Positions 49,609-56,672 of a stretch of 64,000 nucleotides of DNA are shown in pieces. Every line of letters begins with the position of its first letter. Positions within the stretch are counted from its first letter, which is position 1. A program made the translations under genes and the position numbers. Under the pieces are notes generated by a model. The model worked only from the letters and a program-made list of their open reading frames with translations. It ran no database searches and was not told the origin of the DNA. The DNA is from Streptomyces olivochromogenes. GTDB lineage: Bacteria; Actinomycetota; Actinomycetes; Streptomycetales; Streptomycetaceae. The DNA is taken from the NCBI RefSeq assembly GCF_021538895.1, contig NZ_JADDRL010000012.1, positions 61,395 to 125,394 on the forward strand. The letters are read 5' to 3'.

Positions 49609-50343
49609 ATGAAGACACCTCCGATCGTCTCGCAGCGGAAGTGGGACACCGCGCTCCAGCGGCTGCTCGTGGAGGAGAAGAACCTGACCCACGCCCGTGA
49701 CGCGCTGGCCGCCAAACGCAGGCGGATGCCGTGGGTCGCCGTCGAGAAGGCGTACGGGTTCGACGGGCCCGACGGCAGGGCGAGACTGCTCGACCTCTTC
49801 GAGGGGCGCCGTCAACTGATCGTCTACCGTGCCTTCTTCGAGCCCGGCGTCTTCGGCTGGCCGGACCACGCGTGCCGCGGTTGCTCCATGGTGGCCGACC
49901 ACGTCGGCAACCTCGCGCATCTGAACGCCCGCGACACCACCCTCGCCTTCGTCTCGCGCGCGCCCCAGCCGGAGATCGAGCGGGTGAAGGAGCGGATGGG
50001 CTGGCTGATGCCCTGGTACACGATCACCGACGACTTCGACCGCGACTTCGGCGTGGACGAGTGGCACGGCACGAACGCGTTCATCCGCGACGACGACCGC
50101 GTCTACCGCACCTACTTCATCAACTCCCGCGGTGACGAGGCGATGGGGAGCACCTGGAACTACCTCGACATGACGGCCCTCGGACGCCAGGAGACCTGGG
50201 AGGACTCACCCGAGGACTACCCCCAGACCGCCCCGTACGAGTGGTGGAACTGGCACGACACCTACAGCTCCGCGGAGCCGGCACCGGAATGGGTGGCCCT
50301 GACCCGCGGGGGCGCCGAGGCGCAGTCCGCGCCGGACAGCTGA
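49609..50343 (+). CDS. DUF899 thioredoxin-like protein
   Basis: A 244-residue protein of the DUF899 family. Recognisable parts are RKWDTALQRLLVEEKNLT at the N-terminus with its arginine-rich AAKRRRMPWV, then a thioredoxin-like core RRQLIVYRAFFEP, the cysteine pair CRGC, MGWLMPWYTITDDFDRDFGV, and the ending YLDMTALGRQETWED. The family is predicted to be thioredoxin-fold, but its reaction is not established. The cytoplasmic protein follows the formaldehyde dehydrogenase at 82 bp and may share its transcript. The ATG at 49609 is chosen over the GTG at 49597, which overlaps the GGAAGG ribosome-binding site. Confidence 0.88.
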   Translation: MKTPPIVSQRKWDTALQRLLVEEKNLTHARDALAAKRRRMPWVAVEKAYGFDGPDGRARLLDLFEGRRQLIVYRAFFEPGVFGWPDHACRGCSMVADHVGNLAHLNARDTTLAFVSRAPQPEIERVKERMGWLMPWYTITDDFDRDFGVDEWHGTNAFIRDDDRVYRTYFINSRGDEAMGSTWNYLDMTALGRQETWEDSPEDYPQTAPYEWWNWHDTYSSAEPAPEWVALTRGGAEAQSAPDS

Positions 50344-50377
50344 GCAGCTGTTCAAGGGCCGTAACACTGACCGTGTG

Positions 50378-50605
50378 CTAGACGCGCCAACTCGTCAGCG
50401 GGCGCAGGACGGCGGCGCCGGCGTCCACCAGGGCGGAGACCGGCGATCCGACCCAGCGGGTGAGGTCTTGCGGGAACGTCGGGTCGAGTTCGATGGTCAC
50501 TCGTACGTATCGGGTGTGCAGGCGGGCGACCTTGGACTGCCGGGGTGCGGCGGCCTGCGGTTCACGCCGCAGGGCGGCTCGGTAGGTGTCCTTGCGCTGG
50601 TTCAC
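50378..50605 (-). CDS. 75-aa protein coupled to ParA
   Basis: A small basic protein whose GTG at 50605 overlaps the ParA stop by four bases (GTGA). The N-terminal half is rich in Arg, Lys and Gln; the C-terminal half has YVRVTIELDPTFPQDLTRW, a short beta strand then helix pattern that would suit a small DNA-binding or ribbon-helix-helix-like centromere protein, though I cannot prove it. Partition loci often pair a ParA with a small ParB-like protein in this position. The alternative frame through 50926 is antisense noise. Confidence 0.65.
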   Translation of the reverse strand: MNQRKDTYRAALRREPQAAAPRQSKVARLHTRYVRVTIELDPTFPQDLTRWVGSPVSALVDAGAAVLRPLTSWRV

Positions 50606-51237
50606 GCCTTGTCCTGACGCTTGATGAGCTCGTCCGCGAGGTCCATGTAGGCCGAGGTCTTGACCTCGACCGGGCTGCCGAAGGACTGGGCGTACAGGTC
50701 GAGCCGGGGAATGTGGGTGGACAGTACGTCGAAGCCGCGCTCCGTCAGAGCCTCGCGGGCGTCGGCGTCGGGACCGGTGCGGGTGGCGTCCGGGCGGTTG
50801 GTGCGGTTCAGCAGCACGGCGGCGCGGGCCGGCGTGGCGCGCAGGGACTGCATGTCGCCCATCTCGCCGCCGATGGGTGCCATGCGGTCCAGCTCGATGG
50901 GGGCCGGGGTCACCGGCACGATCCACTCGCTCGCGTACCGCATGATGCTGCGGGCGATGTGGGCGTGGTCCTCCAACTGCGGGGCGTCGAACACCACGGC
51001 CCGCCGGTGACCGAGGAAGTCGTTCACGCGCCGGTGCACGTCACCCACCGGGAGGGCGATGACGGGGAAGGGGAAGCCGCCCGCCAACTCGCTCCAGCGC
51101 AGTGCGGAGGAAGCGGGGTCACTGTCCACCAACAGGGGTGGGATGCCCGACTCGTGAAGTGCGTGAGCCAACCAGACCGCGCTGGTCGTCTTTCCCACTC
51201 CGGGTTTCAGGTTCACGAAGGCGTAGCTGAACAACAC
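50602..51237 (-). CDS. ParA/MinD-family ATPase
   Basis: A 211-residue ParA-type ATPase. The deviant Walker A is NLKPGVGKTTSAVWLAHAL, with the signature lysine two residues after the asparagine, followed by PLLVDSDPASSALRW, the A' motif, and AVVFDAPQLEDHAHI for Walker B. The short form without an N-terminal HTH resembles plasmid type Ib or orphan ParA proteins. The best start is GTG 51237, directly before the first strand; the very long frame reaching 52983 runs antisense through the MFS gene and is rejected. It is coupled to a 75-aa partner and diverges from the MFS exporter. A chromosomal partition-like or cargo-positioning role is likely. Confidence 0.87.
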   Translation of the reverse strand: MLFSYAFVNLKPGVGKTTSAVWLAHALHESGIPPLLVDSDPASSALRWSELAGGFPFPVIALPVGDVHRRVNDFLGHRRAVVFDAPQLEDHAHIARSIMRYASEWIVPVTPAPIELDRMAPIGGEMGDMQSLRATPARAAVLLNRTNRPDATRTGPDADAREALTERGFDVLSTHIPRLDLYAQSFGSPVEVKTSAYMDLADELIKRQDKA

Positions 51238-51384
51238 AGGAGCCGACGCTAATGGCCGCGGGCGGCCGACCGGCGTCGGCGCGAGGCACGGATCGCCTCG
51301 TTCACCCGGCGGCGCGGGCGACTCGTTCGAATGGGCTAAGCGGCCGGCAGGGGGAGGGGAGCGGGGTTCCTTAACCTGGCTTCT

Positions 51385-52812
51385 GTGCAGGTCCCTGCGG
51401 ACGGACGGAGTCGGAACGTGGCGTGCGCGGGATCGGCCGACGGCGGTGAGCCCGAGCGACGGTCCCTGGTGCCGCTGCTGGCGGTGTGCACCGGGTACTT
51501 CATGGTGATCCTGGACGTGACGATCATCAACGTCGCGGTGCCGGCGGTGGGCCGGGACCTGTCCGCCTCGCTGACCGGCATCCAGTGGATCACCGACGGG
51601 TACACCCTCGTCTTCGCCGGGTTCCTGATGACCGGCGGCGCGCTGGGCGACCGGCTCGGCAACCGTCGGGTCTTCTGCTCGGGCGTGGTGGTGTTCACCG
51701 CGTCCTCGGCCGCGTGCGCGTTCGCGCCGAGTGCGCCGTTCCTGGTGGCGGCGCGGCTGGTGGAGGGGCTCGGGGCGGCGCTGATCGTGCCGGGTTCCCT
51801 GGCCCTGCTCCAGCAGTCCTACCCGGCGCCGGCCGCACGCGCGCGGGCCTTCGGGCTGTGGGGTTCGATGGCGGGCATCGCGGCGTCGGCCGGTCCGTTG
51901 CTGGGTGGGCTGTTGGTCTCCACCGTGGGTTGGCGCTGGGTCTTCCTCATCAACCTGCCCGTCGGCGTGGCCTGCCTGGTCCTGACGCTGCGGCAGGTGG
52001 CGCCCTCGCCCCGGCAGGCCGACCGGGCCCTGGACTGGCCGGCGCAGTGCGCGGTGGTGGCGGCGGTGGCGCTGCTGACCGCCGCGCTCAACGAGGCCGG
52101 ACGGCGCGGATGGTCCGATCCCGCCGTGCTCGCAGGGGTGGGCCTGGCCGTGCTCGCGGCCGTGGCGTTCGTCGTGCGTGAGCGGCTGGCCCGGTCGCCC
52201 GCCCTTCCGTTGAGCCTGCTGCGTTCGCGTGCGACGAGCGGCGGTGCCACCATCGGGCTGCTGTTCAACTTCGCCTTCTACGGCATGGTGTTCACCGCCA
52301 GCCTGGACTTCCAGCACCAGCGCGGCTTCAGCGCCCTCGCCACCGGGGCGGCGCTGTTCCCGGCGGTGGCGATGACCATGTTCGCCTCCGTTCTGTCCGG
52401 GCGGCTGAGTCGCCGTACCGGCGATCGTCCGCTGGTGACCTCGGGCATGCTCCTGGCCGGACTCGGGCTGGCGGGCTGGGCCGCGGCGGGAGCCGCCCCC
52501 GCCTACCCGTTGCTGGTGGCGCCCATGATGGCGGCGGGATTCGGTACGTCCTTCGCCCTCACCGGCACGACCGCCACCGTGATGGGCGCCGCGCCCCGCG
52601 CGTACGCGGGGGCGGCCTCCGCCCTGTTCAACACCACCCGTCAGATCGGCAGCGCGACCGGCGTGGCACTCGGCGGCAGCCTGCTCGCCACCCACGGCGA
52701 CTACAACGCGGGACTGCGCACCAGCATGGCCCTCGGCGCCCTCGCCTATCTGATCGCCGCGGGCATCGCCTGGCGGTGCGTACCGGCGAAGCCCGACCAG
52801 GCCGCGGCATGA
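51385..52812 (+). CDS. DHA2-type MFS multidrug exporter (EmrB/QacA-like)
   Basis: A 475-residue proton-driven exporter with 13-14 membrane helices. The DHA2 hallmarks are MVILDVTIINVAVPAVG in TM1, IQWITDGYTLVFAGFLMTGGALGDRLGNRRVF around the TM2-TM3 loop, and GWRWVFLINLPVG after TM5. It exports drugs or secondary metabolites across the cytoplasmic membrane. GTG 51385 is used; GTG 51418 is another possibility, and the transcript may be leaderless because TTAACCT lies close upstream. It precedes the peptide/P450 locus on the same strand and could export its product, though a promoter-like region separates them. Confidence 0.92.
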   Translation: MQVPADGRSRNVACAGSADGGEPERRSLVPLLAVCTGYFMVILDVTIINVAVPAVGRDLSASLTGIQWITDGYTLVFAGFLMTGGALGDRLGNRRVFCSGVVVFTASSAACAFAPSAPFLVAARLVEGLGAALIVPGSLALLQQSYPAPAARARAFGLWGSMAGIAASAGPLLGGLLVSTVGWRWVFLINLPVGVACLVLTLRQVAPSPRQADRALDWPAQCAVVAAVALLTAALNEAGRRGWSDPAVLAGVGLAVLAAVAFVVRERLARSPALPLSLLRSRATSGGATIGLLFNFAFYGMVFTASLDFQHQRGFSALATGAALFPAVAMTMFASVLSGRLSRRTGDRPLVTSGMLLAGLGLAGWAAAGAAPAYPLLVAPMMAAGFGTSFALTGTTATVMGAAPRAYAGAASALFNTTRQIGSATGVALGGSLLATHGDYNAGLRTSMALGALAYLIAAGIAWRCVPAKPDQAAA

Positions 52813-52984
52813 CCGCACCGCCGCACCGCTCAGGGCAGCCACCTCGCCCGCGGTGTTCCGGCGCCCGCCAACAGGCCGCCGGCGAGGGCGACATGACCGT
52901 CCGTAGCTGCCGGCGACCGCTCCGCCACGCGCGCGGCACGGCGATCCGGGCTCGGCCGCGCCGGCTCCGGGCCTGGCCTGCAAG

Positions 52985-53095
52985 AACCGGCTTTATATCC
53001 ATATCCATACTTAGGGCTTACGTTCCAAATATCGCAAATATGGCACCATGGGGTATGTGGCATTTGGTGCTGAAGACAGGCGAGAGGAGTGAATC
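52985..53095 (+). promoter_or_regulatory. AT-rich promoter/leader region of the peptide-P450 locus
   Basis: About 110 bp here are unusually AT-rich for this genome. CCATATCCATA repeats near 52998, two CAAATAT units lie at 53026-53041, and GCACCA...TGGTGC can pair around the following leader. A strong GAGAGGAG ribosome-binding site precedes ATG 53096. This looks like a dedicated, possibly horizontally acquired promoter for the small peptide gene. The preceding part of the gap, 52813-52984, is G/C-rich with nothing that I can support. Confidence 0.5.
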
Positions 53096-53194
53096 ATGAT
53101 CGCCAAGCTGCTCAGCAGGCTGTCCTTCACCCGCCACTACGGTGCGTACGGGGCCCACGAGTGGGATGCCTACGCCGGGGACGACGGGGTCTGA
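53096..53194 (+). CDS. Candidate P450-modified RiPP precursor peptide (32 aa)
   Basis: A 32-codon gene too short for usual ORF calling. A strong GAGAGGAG ribosome-binding site precedes its ATG. The leader-like start MIAKLLSRLSFT is basic and amphipathic. The rest carries HYGAYGAHEWDAYAG with His14, Tyr15, Tyr18, His21, Trp23 and Tyr26, then an acidic end GDDGV. Aromatic-rich cores next to a cytochrome P450 are the pattern of P450-crosslinked RiPPs such as cittilins, biarylitides and tryptorubin-type peptides, where P450s join aromatic side chains. The P450 gene begins 98 bp downstream on the same strand. No protease or other modifying enzyme is adjacent. The peptide being a substrate is inference. 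Confidence 0.7.
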   Translation: MIAKLLSRLSFTRHYGAYGAHEWDAYAGDDGV

Positions 53195-53292
53195 CCGCAC
53201 TACCGGCGGGCGCCCGCCCGGGTGCCCGCCGGCTCCCAGCCACGCTCCCGACGATCTCGGCCTGAACAGGTACGAGAGCCAGGGACGATCCC

Positions 53293-54594
53293 ATGGGCCG
53301 AATGAACGAGCCGCCGCGGTTGCCCGAAGGCGGCTTCTCCGCCTGGAACCGCGACCGGCTGGCAGTGGCACGCCGTGGCGCTGACGAGTGCGGGGACGTC
53401 TGGCAGCTGGAGCCCGGTGTCTACGTCGCCGCTACGGCCGAGCCGTGCGAAGCCGTCCTGCGCCGCTCACAGGACTTCCCCAAGGCACCCGCGCCTCTCT
53501 TCCCGCCGTTGAAGCGGTCGAGCGGAGCACCGACGCCCGAGGAGCGTGCACGCGCTCACGCGGCCCGTATGCGCGGACTGCGCGCGCAGGCGGTCGCGGC
53601 CCGGATCGGTGAGATCGCGCCCAGGACCGCGCAATTTGCCGACCAGTGGCCCACGGACCAGGACGTCGAGATTCTGCCCGCGGTCCGGCACGCCCTGGCG
53701 GAGATCGGCGTGAGCTACCTCTACTCCGAAGACGCGCCCACCCTGCTGCCCTTCGCCGCACAGCTCTTCCTGGCCCGGGAGGTACTCGTACGCCCCTCGC
53801 GCTGGGCATGGCCGCTCTGGATCCCCACACCGGCACGGCGATTTCGTACCCGGCAGCAGGTCGCCTTCATCGACGCTCTGCGGCCCATCGTCCGCCGGCG
53901 CCGTTCAACGGGCCGACTCGGTGACGACATGCTGGGACAGATGCTCCGGCCCTCCCCCCGCTACGGCCTGCTGCCGGAAGAGGCCGTCCTCGACACACTG
54001 CCCGGAATCACCGTCGCCACCTTCGAGACACCTTCGCGGGCAGCCGGATGGATCCTGCTCCACCTGGCCCGGCACCCCCGGGCGGCGGACCGCGTCGCGG
54101 CCGAAGCCGCCCTGCTGCCCGCGGATCCGGCCGCGACGACCAGCACCCACCTCGACAGCCTGCGATACACCCAGGCACTGGTACGCGAGGTGCTCCGGCT
54201 GTACCCGCCGAGCTGGCTGCTGACCCGGCGCGCCACGCGGCAGACCGAGCTCGCCGACTACACCATCGACGCCGGGTCCACCGTTCTCGTCTGCCCCTAC
54301 ACCGCCCACCGCGACGCACGGGAACACGCCGAGCCGGACGAGTTCCAGCCCGAGCGCTGGCTCGACGACTCGGGCTCGCCGGCGAAACCCGGGGTCTTCC
54401 TCTCCTTCGGCACCGGGCCGCACGGCTGCGAGGGGACCGCGCTGGCGATGGCGATGCTGACGCTCCTGACCGCGCAGACCGCCCGCCGCTACCACCTGAG
54501 CGAGCCGCCCGGACCGGAACCCGGTTACCAGGTCACCACCTTCGAAGGTCTCGCGACTGTCGGCCTGCGCCTGCGTGCCACCGTGCGCGGCTGA
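53293..54594 (+). CDS. Cytochrome P450
   Basis: A complete 433-residue bacterial P450. The I-helix oxygen-activation motif is ATFETPS, the K-helix ExxR is in REVLRLYPP, the PERF-like region is EPDEFQPERW, and the haem loop FLSFGTGPHGCEG places the cysteine ligand at residue 379. It needs a separate ferredoxin/reductase, none of which is nearby. There is no membrane anchor. It directly follows the 32-aa aromatic peptide gene, suggesting that it crosslinks or oxidises that peptide. Otherwise it could act on a small metabolite. The start may be ATG 53293 or 53302; the ribosome-binding site is weak. Convergent with the GNAT gene. Confidence 0.93.
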   Translation: MGRMNEPPRLPEGGFSAWNRDRLAVARRGADECGDVWQLEPGVYVAATAEPCEAVLRRSQDFPKAPAPLFPPLKRSSGAPTPEERARAHAARMRGLRAQAVAARIGEIAPRTAQFADQWPTDQDVEILPAVRHALAEIGVSYLYSEDAPTLLPFAAQLFLAREVLVRPSRWAWPLWIPTPARRFRTRQQVAFIDALRPIVRRRRSTGRLGDDMLGQMLRPSPRYGLLPEEAVLDTLPGITVATFETPSRAAGWILLHLARHPRAADRVAAEAALLPADPAATTSTHLDSLRYTQALVREVLRLYPPSWLLTRRATRQTELADYTIDAGSTVLVCPYTAHRDAREHAEPDEFQPERWLDDSGSPAKPGVFLSFGTGPHGCEGTALAMAMLTLLTAQTARRYHLSEPPGPEPGYQVTTFEGLATVGLRLRATVRG

Positions 54595-54612
54595 GGGCGG
54601 ATCCGCTGTCAG

Positions 54613-55200
54613 TTACGGGTGACCGGCTGATGGTTCGCTCATCGGGTGCCGCCGGTCGAACTCGGTGGCGAGCATGCCCATCAGGACGAGGTCGTGGTGC
54701 CGGCCGGCGAAGAAGACGTGCTCCCGCAGGCGCCCCTCCTCGGTGAAGCCGAGCCGACGAAAAAGTGTCAGCGACGGCTCGTTGTGGGCGAAGATCGCCG
54801 CCAGGCATTTGTGATAGCGCCGCTCGGCGAACATGAAGCGCAGCAGCAGTACTACGGCTTCCGTCGCGTAGCCCTTGCGCCGGTGGTCGGCGCCGATCGT
54901 GACATCGAGCTCGAACCAGCCCGAGCGACGGCCGGTGCGATGTGAGCCGACCGTGCCGACCAGTTCCCCCGTGGCCGTCGTTTCGACAGCCAACCGGAAC
55001 CGGTCGTCATCCCACTTGGCGACGGCCTGCTCCTTCGCCCAGGCACGGTAGCTCTCGGCGGACCGCGGTAGATCCAGCCGGCCGCCTCGCCGACCGGCGT
55101 CGTCGGCGAGGCGCATGAGCGCTGTCCAGTCCTCGGGCTCGACAGCGCGCAGGCGTACCCGTTTTCCGGTCCAGGACGATGTCGTACCCAACGCGATCAC
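54613..55200 (-). CDS. GNAT-family N-acetyltransferase
   Basis: A 195-residue acetyltransferase of the RimJ/RimL type. Features are RVRLRAVEPEDWTALMRLADD, a middle strand WFELDVTIGADHRRKGYATEAVVLLLRFMF containing the acetyl-CoA pyrophosphate loop (RRKGYA), and the C-terminal HNEPSLTLFRRLGFTEEGRLREHVFFAGRHHDLVLMGML typical of protein or antibiotic N-acetyltransferases. GTG 55200 overlaps the stop of the BBE-type oxidase (GTGA), so the two are translationally coupled; the longer upstream frame is shadow. The substrate is unknown. Confidence 0.9.
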   Translation of the reverse strand: MIALGTTSSWTGKRVRLRAVEPEDWTALMRLADDAGRRGGRLDLPRSAESYRAWAKEQAVAKWDDDRFRLAVETTATGELVGTVGSHRTGRRSGWFELDVTIGADHRRKGYATEAVVLLLRFMFAERRYHKCLAAIFAHNEPSLTLFRRLGFTEEGRLREHVFFAGRHHDLVLMGMLATEFDRRHPMSEPSAGHP

Positions 55201-56603
55201 GCCGAGGGGCGGATGTTCTGGTTGAGGCGGAACAGGTTCGTCGGATCGTAGGTGTCCTTGACCCTGACCAGCCGTTCGTGGACCCCTTCGGGGTACGAGG
55301 CGTGCACCTTGTCCTCGGTGGCCTCGCCGGTGAAGTTGACGTACATGGCCCCGCGGCCGTGGCGTGCGATGTCCTCGCGGGCGTCGCGGGCCCAGGCGAC
55401 ATGCCCGTCGAAGCCGTCCGCCTCCGGGGACCGCGCGACCACGTTGAGGAGCACGCTCGCGTCCCGCTGGCTGAAGGCCGTGTCCCCGGCGGGCACGCGG
55501 GCGAAGGCACCGCCCAGTTGGTGCAGATGCAGTTCGCTGAACGGCGTGGGGGTCGCCAGGTGATGGCGCAGCACGGCGTCGAGCGTGTCGTCGGTCGGCT
55601 CGATGAACGCCGACGTGAAGTAGTTGTGGGCGCCGGCCGTCCACAGCGGGTCGAGCAGTGACTGCATGCCCGTGTACGGCATGGGGCCCATGGCGTCGGC
55701 GATGGGGGTCCCCAGCGTCCGCAGCGGAGCGACGGACGCCTCACCGGCCGCGGGGTCGCCCGCGTACATGCCGATCACCGCCACGACGCGGGTGCCGTGC
55801 ACCTCCGGGGGCAGGAAGGGCAGCGGCGGCGCCGTGACGAGCGAGACCACCGTCGTCAGTTCGTCGGGCATGCGCTTGGTCGCCTCGCGCCAGCCCGTGA
55901 TCACCTGCCGGGCCTCCGCCAGGGGATAGAAGATCAGGCCGGCCAGGACCTGCGGTCCGACCGGGTGCAGCTGGTACTCGAACGAGGTCACGACACCGAA
56001 GTTGCCGCCGCCGCCCCGCAGCGCCCAGAAGAGCTCGGAGTGCTCGTGCGCGTCCGCGCGCACCACGCGGCCGTCCGCGGTGACGACCTCGGCCGCCGTC
56101 AGGTTGTCGCTGGCCAGACCGTGGCGGCGCAGCAGCCAGCCCACACCGCCGCCGAGCGTGAAGCCGGCGATCCCGGTCGAGGAGACCAGCCCACCGGTGA
56201 CGGCGAGCCCGAACGCCTGCGTCTCATGGTCGAGGTCGCCCCAGGTCAGGCCGGCCTGGGCGACCACCCGGCGCCGACCGGGGTCGACGAAGGCGCCCTT
56301 CATCGGCGACAGGTCGATGACGATGCCGTCGTCGCAGGTCGAGAAGCCGGCGATGCTGTGCGAGCCGCCGCGCACGGCGACCAGCAGGTCCTGGCTGCGG
56401 GCGAACTCGACGGCGCGGATCACGTCGGCGGTCCCGGCGCAGCGGACGATCAGGGCCGGGTGTTTGTCGTGGGCGGCGTTCCAGATCGCGCGGGCCTCGT
56501 CGTACTCGGCGTCGTCGGGTCGCACGACGGTGCCGCGCAGGCCTGCCTCCAGCTCGGCGATGGTGGCGTCCCCCAGGATGCCCTTTGCCGTGTCGATCGA
56601 CAT
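55197..56603 (-). CDS. BBE-type FAD-dependent oxidase
   Basis: A 468-residue flavoprotein of the berberine-bridge-enzyme/glucooligosaccharide-oxidase family. The FAD domain has LIVRCAGTADVIRAVEFARSQ, the histidine for covalent FAD in AVRGGSHSIAGF, and GGLVSSTGIAGFTLGGGVGWL; the second covalent cysteine of bicovalent members is not seen in that last loop. The C-terminal BBE motif VHERLVRVKDTYDPTNLFRLNQNI is intact. Such enzymes oxidise alcohols, sugars or natural-product intermediates. GAGGAG precedes the ATG. It lies 69 bp after the BTAD-type regulator, which probably controls it, and is coupled to a GNAT gene. Confidence 0.92.
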   Translation of the reverse strand: MSIDTAKGILGDATIAELEAGLRGTVVRPDDAEYDEARAIWNAAHDKHPALIVRCAGTADVIRAVEFARSQDLLVAVRGGSHSIAGFSTCDDGIVIDLSPMKGAFVDPGRRRVVAQAGLTWGDLDHETQAFGLAVTGGLVSSTGIAGFTLGGGVGWLLRRHGLASDNLTAAEVVTADGRVVRADAHEHSELFWALRGGGGNFGVVTSFEYQLHPVGPQVLAGLIFYPLAEARQVITGWREATKRMPDELTTVVSLVTAPPLPFLPPEVHGTRVVAVIGMYAGDPAAGEASVAPLRTLGTPIADAMGPMPYTGMQSLLDPLWTAGAHNYFTSAFIEPTDDTLDAVLRHHLATPTPFSELHLHQLGGAFARVPAGDTAFSQRDASVLLNVVARSPEADGFDGHVAWARDAREDIARHGRGAMYVNFTGEATEDKVHASYPEGVHERLVRVKDTYDPTNLFRLNQNIRPSA

Positions 56604-56672
56604 GGTCGGCTCCTCGGTGTGAGTGCGTGGAACTGATGTTCAGGACCGTAGGCGGCGCCTCTTAGCAACCAC

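Noticed and set aside
50602..52983. A 793-codon frame containing ParA at its end
   Set aside because: Only the last 211 codons match ParA. The rest is antisense to the DHA2 exporter and is low-complexity Arg/Gly.
52809..53099. A 96-codon frame overlapping the MFS stop and extending into the AT-rich region
   Set aside because: Arg/Pro-rich start and an end inside the promoter-like island suggest chance. The 32-aa gene has a far better ribosome-binding site.
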